Shown here piece by piece: positions 47,365 to 59,024 of a stretch of DNA of 64,000 nucleotides. Positions within the stretch are counted from its first letter, which is position 1, and each line of letters opens with the position of its first letter. The notes under the pieces were generated by a model, which was not told the origin of the DNA, searched no databases, and was given only the letters and a program-made list of their open reading frames with translations. The DNA comes from Glandiceps talaboti (Eukaryota; Hemichordata; Enteropneusta; Spengelidae), in the NCBI RefSeq assembly GCF_964340395.1, contig NC_135568.1, positions 17,919,776 through 17,983,775 on the forward strand, given 5' to 3'. The translations under genes and the position numbers were made by a program.

Positions 47365-48220
47365 AATTTTGAATGTCATAGAGAACACGGATAGTGATAC
47401 ATGCATTGACTAAATTAGTAACAGTGAGTCAGATTGACACTGATAATGGCAATAATGAAGGTGAAGGTGATGATGATGATGACAATGTCATGGAAACTTT
47501 TCAAGTGACCAGATCAGGCAGAGTGTGCACAACATGGAAAGCATGTTTTAGATATTAACTAGATTGTGAAAGATTATAAGAGAAAGGTCACTACCCATTT
47601 TTTTATTACTGTTTGTCACTTTATATGTACAAATATTGCGTTCTAATAGAGAGTCAAAATCGTTTAATTTGTATGTATACATATAATGGGAATATTGATT
47701 AACGTTCAATTCAGTGTATGCAATTGTCATGGGGAGGGTCATGTTTTACAAAATGGGACAAAGGGGAGGGTCATTCTTTACAAATGGAGAATGGGGGAGG
47801 GTCATGTTTTTCTTAACAGACCATGTTTGATTTTCTCCGCTCCCTATAAATACTGAAGGCTCCCTAACGTACATTCATTTCAAAAATTAGGCAGTCATAT
47901 TTCGACTGTAATGAGTTACCTTGAGCTTGTACTCAGTACTGTTACCATGCGGCCTGCTTAGATAATACTGAGTAATTATAATAATATTATAATTCATAAT
48001 AATATAATGATTTTGAGCCTTTTTATCTCAAGCATAAAATACATCTATAGATGCTGTATAATTTTCACACCTTAAAAGTATTTGAACCTAAGGACACTCA
48101 AACTTTGTCAATGTGTAGCGAACTTTATGGTGACATCGGGAAACATACTATTATAATTGGACTTCAGGTGTCATAGACTAGAATTAAATTACATATGAAG
48201 CTATCAGACGATTTTATATG
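46105..48220. other. No gene recognised; G-rich minisatellite and (GAT)n
   Basis: G-rich 'gggggagggtcacattttac'-type words at about 46951-47065 and again at 47731-47815 (three units). (GAT)n lies at 47320-47362. The rest is AT-rich without exon-like frames. Confidence 0.55.
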
Positions 48221-48225
48221 CCGTT

Positions 48226-48990
48226 TTATTTCTTCCGTACGGGAGAGATGTATTAGGGGGTGAAAACAATCTGTCTGTGTGTCTGTGTGTGTGTCTGTGT
48301 GTGTCATCATTTTCTCCAAAAAGGCTGGCTCAATTCAAACGAAATTTGACACAAGTGTTCTGTTGGGTAATGGCAAGAACTGATTAGATTTAATAAAAAT
48401 CCCATGAATGTTAATGAGCAATTTGCATAATAAATTGATCGATCGTCTTGTCGCACACATGCTTTGTTTCAACGCCGATGTAAGGTAAACCTGGAAGCTA
48501 CGGTACGGATACACGCTGTTGTTCTACACTGAGAAAGACTCAGGGGTTTCAAGTGTTGTATTGACATTTTCGTTGAATCTGAAGATTATCACATCAAAGC
48601 AAGGAGGTAAGCACTGAAAATACACATCATCTGTAAGCTTTATTGCAAAAATCTACAGTCACGATCATCTGCTCACTTCACACCTTTCACGCATGTATAC
48701 GATTTGGAGCAGATGGTGCGTCTGTCAATCTCGATCGAAACAAGAATGTATACACTTTACCCAGGGACGAAGTAGGGCAATAATACCTTATCACTTCACT
48801 GTATTAAAGTTGTTCAACTGTTACGATGCATACCATGAAGTATGTAAGGTTTCCTGGCATTTGAACAAGGTTTTTGACAACTAACTTTCACTGGGACTTG
48901 AAGAAAATCGCAGATGTATAGCTAAATTTCTTGCATAAATCATGAAATTGAAAGACTTCCCTTACAGAAGGCATTTGGTTTAAATCTGGT
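48226..48990 (+). mobile_element. Microsatellite-bearing dispersed element, complete short copy
   Basis: Starts 'ttcttccgtacgggagagat', then (TGTC/TG)n, 'gtgtcatcattttctc', 'ggctggctcaattcaaacga' and one unit remnant ('aatgagcaatttgcataa'). The core is shared with the 18.5-kb copy ('ctaactttcactgggac'). The end is 'cccttacagaaggcattt' and 'ggtttaaatctgg' at 48959-48990. No transposase frame. Confidence 0.65.
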
Positions 48991-48994
48991 TATA

Positions 48995-49640
48995 ACTTGT
49001 TCACTATTCCTATAAGGAGACAGTAACATACAGGTTTTTAGAGGGTACTTTTAATATATTTAAGAAATCCGACAACTGTGGAACGTTTGTTTTTTAGAAA
49101 CACCAGTGGATAACCTAAATGTAGCACACAACTTACAATCATCTCGTGTCTCCGTATTACATCAAGATGCGTGAGACACCATTTGCCATGAATAGTGTGT
49201 AAGTCGGCAAAGAAAGGCTCTCTCTGTCTGGTAAATTTTATAATCAAACATCAGGGCTGTGTTTGCTACTTTCAGTATGTGTTAGAGGTGATAGATAATA
49301 GTGGTCTGTGATGTCAGGCAGCATTATACCACAGTTGATAAAATAAATTAGTAGTAATTTTATAAGCAGCGATCAATGACTGCTTTAGTTATCAATGACA
49401 AGGCTGAAATTTTGAATCAAATTGCCCGGCTTGAAGTACAAATTTTGGCAGTATATTTGGTAAGAGTAACATCTGTGCCTTCAGAAAACTGACGTTACCT
49501 CTCTGGATTCTCTTGCAAAAAATTGTTTCCATGGTAACATTCACATTATTTTGAAGGAGGCTAAAATATTAAAAACGCCATATCTTGTGCCGCAGAAATG
49601 CTATAATCATAGTTAAAATATGTGTATATATATTTAAAGG
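48995..49640. other. No gene recognised
   Basis: AT-rich spacer leading into the ~340-bp tandem repeat. Confidence 0.45.
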
Positions 49641-50845
49641 AACAGGGGAATCAGTGATCACATGACCTTTTTGAATCAAGTTCAGGGCCATAGACAAAAT
49701 TCAAGTTCATCTTAATTTGTTGGACTTTTATCGAAACATTCACTGAAACCTTTTTGTATTCTTCCATCAGATATGACTGGTAAAGCTGTAAGTCGGTCAA
49801 AAATAGCCAAACATGCTATCTTTCCGAAAAACATGAAAAAATATATATGAATTTGTTTTATTGCAAAAAACTGTTACCAAGACAACTGCTGTCAATATCC
49901 CCAATTATACCAAAGTGTTAATATACTAATCTGAAAGTGCTATTGATATGATGTAAGTGTTTGTACATATGGTTTTGTGGACAAGCAATTGACTGATTAT
50001 ATGATCGTTTCGATCCAAGGTCAAGATCATGTCAATATTCAAGGTCATCTTATTTTTTAAAACACTGTCGGAATCTGTTCTATTGCTAGCATCAGACGTG
50101 ATCTTTATAGATGAAAATCGCTCAGAAAATAGCAAATTATATAGTTTTTCGGGAAAAATACAGCAAATGCATATGCAGAGTTGCTTTTATTACAAACTTC
50201 AGTTACTAAGACAACTGTTATCAGGATCACCAAATTGTGAAAATACTGAATATCTCAGGGTCACAAAGTGTCACAGATATGATGCAAGTGTCTATATATA
50301 GGTTTTAGGGGACGGGCAACTCACCTGTCACATGATCTTTTCGTTCCAAAGTCAAGGTCAAAGTCTAATTACAAGGACACTGAACCATTTTCACTTTTTT
50401 AATCGAAACATTGACATGTGTTTTTCTCTAACTACCACCAAGACATAAAATCTAAGCCTGCAAATTGGTCTCAAATAGCAAATTATATAGTCTTTCAGAA
50501 GCAAAAGAATATTTTGGCTTTGCTTCTTAACAAAAGTCTGTTCTCAAGACAGTCGGTATCGAGATCTGTGATTATACCAAAATATGAAAATACTGAATAT
50601 CTCATGGTCTCGAAGTGCTATAGATATGATGGAAGTGTCCATGTGTAGGTTTTAGAGGACGGGCAACTCATTTATCACATGATTTCTTTCGTTTTAATTG
50701 AAGGTCATAGTCTAATTACAAGGTCGCCTCAATTTTCACTTTTATCGAAGAACCCAACGTAATTCTTTGCTATAAACTACTGCAGACATGGCATGTAATA
50801 CCGCAAATCAGATAGCAAATTATATAGTCTGTCATACATTTTGTA
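49640..50845. repeat. Diverged ~340-bp tandem repeat, 3-4 units
   Basis: The landmark 'atagcaaattatatagt' (diverged in the first unit) lies near 49802, 50127, 50474 and 50813. Within each unit follow 'aagacaact', 'aatactgaatatctca', 'gatatgatg..agtgt', 'gggcaactca', 'cacatgat' and a TCAAGGTCA-like word. Short open frames across two units are not related to known proteins. Similar 'gaaggtcaagg' text recurs at 53.9-54.2 kb. Confidence 0.7.
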
Positions 50846-50849
50846 GCAG

Positions 50850-51190
50850 GGTGTATTTAGGGTTAGTTTACTATGAGATAAGGGAACTGACGTCTGTACA
50901 ACCAAGTACTATAAAGACGGCTATTCGTACTTTATTGACATTTAACAAAAAAAACGTTCCTACATTCCATTCACATTGGCTCGAATATGAGATTGGCCTT
51001 CATCTGATTGGTAAATTAGGACTGGTTAGTACAGAATTGTTTGAACAGAGAGAAACTAATTTGACCTAACTTGATTGGTTACGTAAATTGCAGTTATGAT
51101 CCTAAATTTGACTCAAGCTCAGTGTATATTCAAGCCCTTTCATTCGCGATACTTACTTGCGAAAGTTTGTAACCACCTGCAGGACTAAAG
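50850..51190. other. No gene recognised
   Basis: An open frame at 50788-51069 spans the end of the tandem repeat into this stretch, without recognisable features. Confidence 0.4.
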
Positions 51191-51194
51191 TTGC

Positions 51195-51298
51195 GATACA
51201 GAATCTATCTCAAACTCGTTACGTCAGGCTTGTCCCACAGGAATGCCATCATCAGTATTTAAGTTTACGAATGGAGTTGCTAGGTTGTCTGATAGCAT
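51195..51298 (+). pseudogene. F5/8C terminal-exon fragment (copy of 34.0-kb exon)
   Basis: Reads QTRYVRLVPQE, then C in place of the conserved W, then one extra codon, and YLSLRMELLGCLIA with a stop, matching the end of exon 3 at 33999-34145. The upstream half of that exon and its acceptor are missing, and no other F5/8C exon is nearby. It is the broken left edge of duplicate block B. Confidence 0.85.
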
Positions 51299-51299
51299 A

Positions 51300-52070
51300 A
51301 AAAGGTGAAAATTGTATTTGAAAACAGAATGGATTGATTGCAATGAAAATAATTCAAACCCCGAGGTAACTTACAACATCCACTAACTGTAACACTGGAG
51401 AGTAATACTATTTAAAATGCAAATTAAATTACATCACAATGGTTTGAGCTGATGTGGCTAGAGGGTGGCTTCGTAAAACTAATTACCACGAGATTGTCTT
51501 TGTATGCATTACAATAAATAAACAAATATATCTGGTTTAGGAATTTGAAAACAAATAACTCCCTGGTTGGCCGAGATGAAAATTTAATGAGATGTTCATT
51601 CAATAAGAAAAATGTATATTCACCAACTATAATGTGACGTCATTCAGCTTATAGTCCTGCATTCAGTTTATTCTCTCTTTGTTTATGGTAATTTCGTTTT
51701 AGTCGTGAAGGGTATATTAATGCGGCAATTCTAATCTATGATATTGATTTTTATTTTGTTTCTTCTGTAGGGTCAATATAGGATGAACCTGAATATTTAA
51801 CTGATGTCCACTTTAGATGGGTTGATTTTCAACTGAAGCAAAGCTAAAAAATACTTAAAGTTGTTTGTATCACCCTGGTTTTATTTCATATTGACTGTTC
51901 AAATAGTCTTAAGAAAGATAAGGTAGATAATTAGATGATATACTCATATATTTTTCTTCTTCCAGCCTGGGAAAATACGATTTACATGGGGTCTTTTGTC
52001 ACTACGAGTCGCTAAATCACGAGTATTTTCCGGCTGAATGAAGAAAAACATTGGAGAATAACATTATCAC
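51300..52070. repeat. Segmental duplication, block B left end
   Basis: Collinear with 34.15-34.99 kb, including the TGACGTCA-containing stretch and the 'gggtcaatataggatgaacc' segment. The palindromic hairpin at 51.96-52.04 kb is shortened relative to copy A. Confidence 0.8.
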
Positions 52071-52329
52071 CAGCGCCATTAATAGCAAAGAAATATTGAG
52101 GAAAGTAATTTTGAACTTTTTGACTCACATTTCGAACACATCAGATCTAGAACTAGTGACGTAGACTCGCGCTTTCGTGACATAGACACACGTTGTCTTG
52201 GCGTAGAAGGACTAGAGTATATATTTCGGGGGTTTTTTTTGGTTCAACTTGGCTCGTGCACGGTATAATGTTAATTATTGAATGATCTACTTGATCACCC
52301 TTGTGACGTTTACATTCAGTCCGATATAT

Positions 52330-53195
52330 CTGAAACTTTCTGCCAATATACTGATAGATAGGGAAAATGGTATGAGAAGTACCATGACTAATTTTTAAAA
52401 TATCTAATATAAAAATCTTTGTCAATATATAAACCAAACTCCGAGAGTTTTATGAAAGCTTTATTGTCTTACAACAGATATAGTAGAATACACACCTATG
52501 GGCGACGACCTACTATGTGAAATATAAAGAGAGCCACTAAAGTTTGGAGAGTGGGTTCAAGGTAAATGCATTCTACGTCACGGTTTAATATGTCATTCTG
52601 TTTGGACGAGAGCTCAACAAACTATGGTAAAATATTGATTTACCAGTGGTAAAACAATCAGGTACGAACATATGACGTGTCAATACAATATGTCTGAGTG
52701 TGTGGTTGTCGGGAGTAAATAAAGTGTCTCATAGACGCGTACACAGCACTTGTGTTGCAAAGTCTTGCGTCAGCCAAGAAAATCGATTCAATAGTCACAA
52801 ATTTCAGAAGGCCAAATAAAAGTAAACATTGATTAGGCCTAATAAAGAAAACAGATATATAATTCTCAACCTTCTGCTCGGACATAAAGTTACAATTTAT
52901 ATGTCATTGTATTGACAACTGGTGGTTTTACCAAATTGAACACATAACATGCATTAAAAATAGTGAGCAAAGAAAAGTAAATAAAAACCTTTAGATTCTA
53001 CGGCCGTTGAAATATTCTGCATGTTAAAATGTGTCATTGTCTAAAATCGACATTAAACATCGTATAAAACTAGCTATATCATAATTTGCATGTATCAATA
53101 TAGTTTGATTTTTATTGTACCTCTTGTAAAAATGATTAAACTTTGCGTGGAAATATTACTTGTCTCATTATAGATCAGTTGTACTTTGATTGATT
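52330..53195. repeat. Block B middle: inverted and direct pieces of block A
   Basis: 52.33-52.66 kb is the reverse complement of 37.77-38.07 kb. 52.92-53.19 kb is a direct match to 40.28-40.65 kb. An inversion therefore occurred in one of the two blocks. Confidence 0.65.
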
Positions 53196-53199
53196 TTGG

Positions 53200-54125
53200 G
53201 GGGACGAATCAAACATAGGGTTTTGAAATGAATTTCAGTCTAGTTCAACGAAATACAAGTGTCATACGGAAGACATATCCCTAATGTGCTTAACGTATGA
53301 CCGTACAAATCGCTGACTGGTCTATGACATAGTTTATAACAATGTGTACTCATAAAAATTGTTAATTGACCCAGACACAATGCAACAAAAACTGAATATC
53401 TGATATACAGGACATTAGTATATGAGACAATGTCAGTCTGACTATATGCACTTAAATGTTGCCTAGATTCAACACTTTTGTCTTTAGCAAATGACTATTT
53501 GGGCCTAAAGGTCGATGGGCAATGTCAAGAGATCATTTTCTAAACATAATGATCGTCTCTAAATAAAAGGTGTATTAACTTGAATTGTGTCTATACTATA
53601 ACTTCAAACGTGTGAAGGAAATTGCCAATTGACCTTGGCTATTACGGTCAAGCTCTGAGAATAGCATATTGTCAAAAAGCTTACCTCTGACAATATTGGT
53701 GTAGAGACAGTTGAACGAAGAAACAATGTACAATTTGAAGATTTCTTAGGTTATAGTACAAATTAAATTTTGACTTTGAGAATTAACATTATGGTCAAAA
53801 GTAAGTGCCTGGTAGGAAAGCTTACCACTGATAATAGGGATGTGCATACTGTGTGGTTATTTCTAGACATAAAACTTAACATGTGTTGAGCAATTTGTTA
53901 TTTCATCTTGAAGATGAAGGTCAAGGGCAAAACTTAGTTTTTGAATTGAAAGCCGTCGTCTATAATCATAGTGGCAAACACTTAAATGGTGTCTCTAGGT
54001 ATAAACGTCCAAATATATGGAGCTAAATCATATTTCGTCTTGAAGGTGGGGGTTAATGTTAAAAGCAAAGTATAAAAGAAACAATTCCTCTGATAATATG
54101 GATGTAGACATGTTATTAGTCTCTG
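53200..54125. other. No gene recognised
   Basis: AT-rich, with GGTCA-containing words like those of the 49.6-50.8 kb repeat, for example 'gaaggtcaagggcaaaac' at about 53.93 kb. No exon. Confidence 0.4.
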
Positions 54126-54129
54126 TGTG

Positions 54130-54385
54130 TTCACCTTCTTGTCATTACTTGACCTTGGGAATTCAAGTCAAATTGAAAAGTCAAGGTGTCATTACAAGGA
54201 TACTGATAATTTGGAGGTAGACACTGAAATAGTGTATGTATGTTATTGGGTGTAAATTCACAACAAAAGTGGTCTCTATATATAGCCTGAAATATCGACT
54301 TCACAAAATTATTAAAATGAGTAACGTGCATATTTCCCATACAGTGTTTGACACTTATACGAGTTTGGTTGAAATATAGTTGAGA
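54130..54385. repeat. Inverted match to 37.57-37.77 kb
   Basis: 'gtagacactgaaatagtgta', 'tgggtgtaaattcacaac' and 'ataaaatgagtaacgtgcat'-like text are reverse complements of the stretch following the 37.3-kb microsatellite. Confidence 0.7.
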
Positions 54386-54517
54386 TTGTTTGAGTTAGCG
54401 GGCGAAGCATCACCTGTCGCCACTGGGGCTCTTCCTATGAGACTTCCCCAAACGATAGTATGGAAAAATGAGATTTCAAATCACCTGCGCAAGAAATAAC
54501 TTCTGGAGCAGTGCATC

Positions 54518-54688
54518 ATGGGGAGTACTTCACGTCCAACATTGATGGCTGAACGATTTGGGTACCTTCGCTACAGAGTTTTACTTCTTAAGCCACTGAT
54601 ATATATATTAATTATAACAATTGAAACAGGCCTCGTTAGCAAATCCTTTATGCTTGGAAGAAACGTAGTATGTGATTTCCGTCGTGGG
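54518..54688 (+). CDS. Candidate first exon with signal-like N-terminus
   Basis: ATG at 54518 or 54545 opens a frame with a basic start (ERFGYLRYR) and a hydrophobic stretch (VLLLKPLIYILIITI), then a polar part ending DFRRG at a possible donor GGG|gtacgt. There is no counterpart in block A, no recognised downstream exon and no domain. It could be chance. Confidence 0.15.
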
Positions 54689-55418
54689 GTACGTAATTGG
54701 GACGCAAGTTTCCCAGACTCTTTTTCTCGGCGGTCCCGTAGATAGAGCCCCCCCCCCCCCCCATAATGGCGAGAGTCTGGGTAATCGAGACTACAATTTA
54801 TCTTGTTAAAAATGAGTAAAAGTTGCAAACTGCACTCCCCGTTAAAACCAACGTTAGTGGCTCTTATTACTCAAGTTATTAAAATTTCCTTAAATCATTG
54901 CAACTACTGAACAATGAATGTTTGATCATGTCAAGTGCAGTACAGGTGTTACTGGGTATTCAGATACGTTGTATTCGTGATGTCGTTTTCAGGTTGTAAC
55001 TAAAGCAAATTAAATTTAAATTCATTTAAATTAAATCGATACATGACATATGATTAAAAACAATACAACAACAGTCGACTACAAAATCTGTTAGTGTATT
55101 CGCCAAAAACACTCATTCTTACGTGTTATTGATAAATTACTTTTGCTTTTCGTGGGCTACAAAAATAATCGCACACCTGCTTGCTCGACGTACGATAATA
55201 TATATATATGCAATTCCTTTAGGCTACGTGTATTGGAGGGAAGTTTTAGTTTAGTTATTTCTTTATGAAAAGAAAGGCGTTTACATGTTGCGAAAATAAT
55301 ATTTGTTCACTCCATCACTAAATGGAAGTTGAACTTCGTCACTGATCGAAAGGTTTGGTGTCAGGAAGTGATGACGTTGTGTTTGAAAGTATGAAGCATC
55401 GTTGGATGTACATCTTAA

Positions 55419-55663
55419 TTATGTCTGAGGTTTTACACCAGAGTCGATCCCGTTGGCAGTGGTTTGGATTGGGACACTATTTTTCAACCAACAGCTTCTG
55501 AAGTATTCATTGCCGAGTGATTCATCTTTTACGTATGCCCATGCGTAACAGTCAGGATTTGATAAACATAAAAGACAACACATCTCAGAACTGGCAACTA
55601 TGTTTTGTGTTCCATCATTTATGTCAAAACCCCTCCTATCGGTGTTAATATCCATTGGACAAG
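55419..55663 (-). pseudogene. PAN gene B, exon 3 (intact)
   Basis: Same 245-nt length, acceptor 'tttattacacag' and stop as gene A. All domain cysteines of this exon are kept (ASSEMCCLLC, NPDCYAW, RSCWLKNS). Taken alone it looks functional. The gene is called a pseudogene because of exon 1. Confidence 0.8.
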
Positions 55664-55958
55664 CTGTGTAATAAAGTAAATAGTATGAGATCAGTTTCAA
55701 TATTTGCTCTCGGCCTTCAACTATGGGGCATCTTGAAACAAGAGGACCGCCACTAGTTTGCCTATGTACATAGATGTTTACAATTCTCTACCAAGTTTGT
55801 AATTTGTCATTAAGAGGTAAATGTTATTGCCCAAATGATGATGTGTGGTTAGTTATCATGATCGACAAAACAATTTCATTTCTGCAAACGCCAACACTTG
55901 TTTCGCAACTGTGGAAAGTTTTATTAAGTAGATAAATGTGTGTGTGTCTCGCTCTCTT

Positions 55959-56005
<47 letters not shown>

Positions 56006-56437
56006 TACATGTACTATGTATATATTAAGTCAGATACGATTTCCGTCCGTACTAGTAGCAACAATATTAATTTATGCTATTTTGTACTCAACCATTTTCG
56101 TAAGCCTGATATGATTTCCGATAATACATTGAGAAATAATACTGTCAATTAAGCTATTATATCCTTTGATTACTATTAAAGATAAACGACATTGGTTTAT
56201 TTATAGACAAGGAAAGAAGAGTCTGATCATTTATTACTAGACAAGGAAGATAGACTCTGATGATTTAATTTAACATTATATTTGTTATTTTGGCTGTTCC
56301 TCTACTTGGCAAAAACCAACAAATAACGTTTAATGAGGTAGTGCGTTGTTTGTGTTGAAAATACACAATATCATAACAATAATATCGCATTTAATAACTA
56401 AACATTGCTATGTAGATTCAAAGTTTTTAGTACATAC

Positions 56438-56507
56438 CTGGCTGTATTGGATCACATTTCGTTTGAATATTCTCTTGAGTACAGTGTTCCTCGTAGGTAA
56501 ACTTAGA
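56438..56507 (-). pseudogene. PAN gene B, exon 2
   Basis: 70 nt as in gene A, with identical flanking AG and GT and, as read by eye, the same linker peptide (YEEHCTQENIQTKC). Confidence 0.8.
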
Positions 56508-56721
56508 CTGTGAATAATAGATGAAGAATAGAAATTATCACCAAATTGTCTTTTCATTTCAAGTATATATTAATAAAGTAACAACGCATCTGGCTACCGG
56601 CGGTAGCATTTTATCCCCAATTGCCTTTGTTATTAGTATCTAAATGTTACTGTGTCTTCCTTAGTTTACATGTAAGTCCTTGTGATTACTCCCTTCTAGT
56701 AAGCTTTTCTCTGTTGTTAGT

Positions 56722-56735
56722 GAGAGAGAGAGAGA

Positions 56736-56814
<79 letters not shown>
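56722..56814. repeat. (GA)n microsatellite in gene B intron 1
   Basis: About 45 GA units with one GT interruption near 56741, at the place where gene A has (GTGA)n(GT)n. Confidence 0.95.
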
Positions 56815-56817
<3 letters not shown>

Positions 56818-57134
56818 GTGTATGTGTGTGGTTACATTACCTTGTCCTATATTATCAATAAAAGTCGTCCGACAGTGGTAGATAAACATTTTGAGAGGGA
56901 GACTTCATTTTGCGAAAGAAAATTTTAAAACTGTATCAAAGGTTTCTAGAAAGACTATCACCAAACGAGTATAACGTGTACATACAATGTATGAATGTAT
57001 TGTTAATATTCTTTAATACTAAAGGGTGGCTTTATGACCTTGTCGTCAGGATATGGTGTGACATGTTTGATACAATGGAATAGATATGACATAGAAATAA
57101 AACGGGCAACAAAGAAATGTAATCTTTTTCTTAC

Positions 57135-57514
57135 CACACTTTGGTGTTCATGTAAATTTTTACAAAATCTAAAATAAGACACTCTTACATCATCAACTAC
57201 ATCATCCGGAAAGGTATACAATGTCCCATTGTTGAGTTCATATACGCTGTTTCGTTTGTAGTAGTAGATTGGCACCCAGTTGAAAGGTCACACTGTCTTC
57301 TACATTCAGCAACACACCATATTGGAAATGACTCCATAGTGTGTCCATCTAGTCGGTGATTTCTCAGTCTGAGATAGTTAACTGTTGATTGGTTTTCATG
57401 ATGGCTACCACATGTAGAACACAGTATCACTACTTGGTAGTTTAACACCATAATAATACAGTAACTGATTGCAGCGACTTTTGCCATCGAATTCATGCCT
57501 GGTGTGATCGACAT
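57135..57514 (-). pseudogene. PAN gene B, exon 1, frameshifted
   Basis: Starts at the Met equivalent to Met 8 of gene A (MSITPGMNSMAKVA) with the signal peptide kept. The frame follows gene A to GCQS. There a 4-nt deletion (gene A has 'tagttgaaagattgg', B has 'tagtagattgg' on the plus strand) shifts the frame. The original frame resumes as YYYKRNSVYELNNGT, where gene A has CELNNGT, so a conserved PAN cysteine has also changed to Tyr. The exon is 380 nt against 384 in A. The donor GTGTG|gtaaga is kept. Probably non-functional, or a truncated secreted peptide. Confidence 0.85.
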
Positions 57515-57975
57515 AAATCAACAGTATACACCCATTCAAATATTATGGCGACAGAGACATATTTTACTCGACCCCAGTATCGGAAAATTGACGTCACTAA
57601 TTCGGCCACCGACTTGCCAATGAAAATCTCCCAAGAGAAGTATTAATATGATCGGGATAATCACGTAAAATTGCCGCCAAGTCATGAATAGACCGTCTGG
57701 TATGAATATGAGCTGAACAGAGATATGATTGTATGCTTAGAATTCTAAGTGTATGATTAAAACATCATTAATACAAATACAGAACACATGGGAAACACAC
57801 TAAGAAAATGTTCAATGACCCACAATGCATTGGCAGTCGACCTGCATTAATATACACAATAGGGCGATGATATGTTATTGAGTGTTTTTGATATTATGTT
57901 AATTGAAGCCTTTTTAGGTTACAGATGTATTTATACAGCTTAATGATGACATCGCAAATATACGTTGACTAGATA

Positions 57976-58391
57976 CAATCTAAGTCTGTCTCAAGCTGTG
58001 CTAAAACTAACTACTAAGCAGCAAGTTTCTCTATTGCTCACAGTTTAATATTTCACTCCTTGATGTTTAATTAGTGTACATTTCACCAGTGGGGTTTTAA
58101 GTTTATTATACCAGATTAGATATCAACACTGTGTGATATCTAATCCTGTATAATAAACAAAGTTACAATGTTTTATTTTTGTCTAGTTGTTAATTTAACA
58201 TGAAATGTTGGAGTTGTTTGTTTACCATCTGAGTGAAGTGAGTGAGTGTACGTGTGTCATATTATCATATCTGTAGAGTGACAAGCTAGCTTTGTTTACA
58301 ATTAAACATCAGGGAATGAAAGATTACACTGTGATCAATAGAGAAATGTGCTGAAAGTAGTTGGTTTTAGCACAGCTTGAGACAGAATCAC
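57976..58391. mobile_element. Foldback element with long inverted ends, copy 2
   Basis: 'gtctcaagctgtgctaaaac' at the left pairs with 'gttttagcacagcttgagac' at the right (58364-58383). An inner hairpin at 58110-58160 ('ttataccagattagatat' / 'atatctaatcctgtataa') is shared in part with copy 1 at 17.99 kb. It lies immediately beside the end of block B. Confidence 0.75.
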
Positions 58392-58575
58392 TGGTAGGTG
58401 ACGTGATATATCGAATAGCTAGGGGTTTTGTATATTTCTTTTACATATTGGAACTATAAATTGATTCAAATTACTTGTCAAATTAACCTTCACATATTGT
58501 TCTTGTACATTAGGTTTTATTGATAATGTTAACTAATTAATCACTGTCGTCACAAACAAAGTGTAGCAACGTGAG

Positions 58576-58672
58576 ATGTTGCGCTGCAGTATTAGAGAAA
58601 CAATGTTGGTAAGATTTCTGTCTCGTCAGACGAGCAAATGTAACTATGTTAGTAAGAGTTTAATCCAGACAG
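58576..58672 (+). CDS. Candidate first exon with mitochondrial-type presequence
   Basis: ATG 58576 encodes MLRCSIRETMLVRFLSRQ and then TSKCNYVSKSLIQT, ending at ACAG|gtaaag in phase 1. It is rich in Arg, Ser and Leu with one acidic residue, the composition of a mitochondrial import signal. No further exon of such a gene was recognised before the PLE cluster, so the rest would lie in 58.7-60.1 kb or beyond. Short, so chance is possible. Confidence 0.25.
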
Positions 58673-58970
58673 GTAAAGTTTTGTTTCAGGTTTCGTGATT
58701 TTTGTTATATTTTGTTTGCTGTTTAATTTGATCGTTTGTATGCGTAACGAATATGTCAGTATAAGCCATGCGTTTTTCAAGTTCTTTGTAATGTTTTAAT
58801 CTTTAATTAGGAGTTGATATCATAAAATGAGTGTGTGTAGTATGCCAGGCATATTGATCTTATTACAACAAATGTCGATCAACTGTAGAATATAAAGGCA
58901 TTTTATCTTATTAAAATGGCCATATGGATGACAAAAAGATAATCTTTTTGTTATTAAGGGGGAGGTTATG

Positions 58971-58973
<3 letters not shown>

Positions 58974-59022
<49 letters not shown>
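58974..59022. repeat. (GT)n microsatellite
   Basis: About 24 GT units. Confidence 0.95.

Positions 59023-59024
<2 letters not shown>

Larger units (their letters stand above)
54820..57960. repeat. Segmental duplication, block B right part
   Basis: Collinear with 41.14-46.10 kb but about 1.8 kb shorter, because the intron-2 mobile element and most microsatellite length are absent. Confidence 0.88.

Noticed and set aside
50788-51069. 93-codon plus-strand frame
   Set aside because: It begins within the ~340-bp tandem repeat, has no family resemblance and no splice sites.
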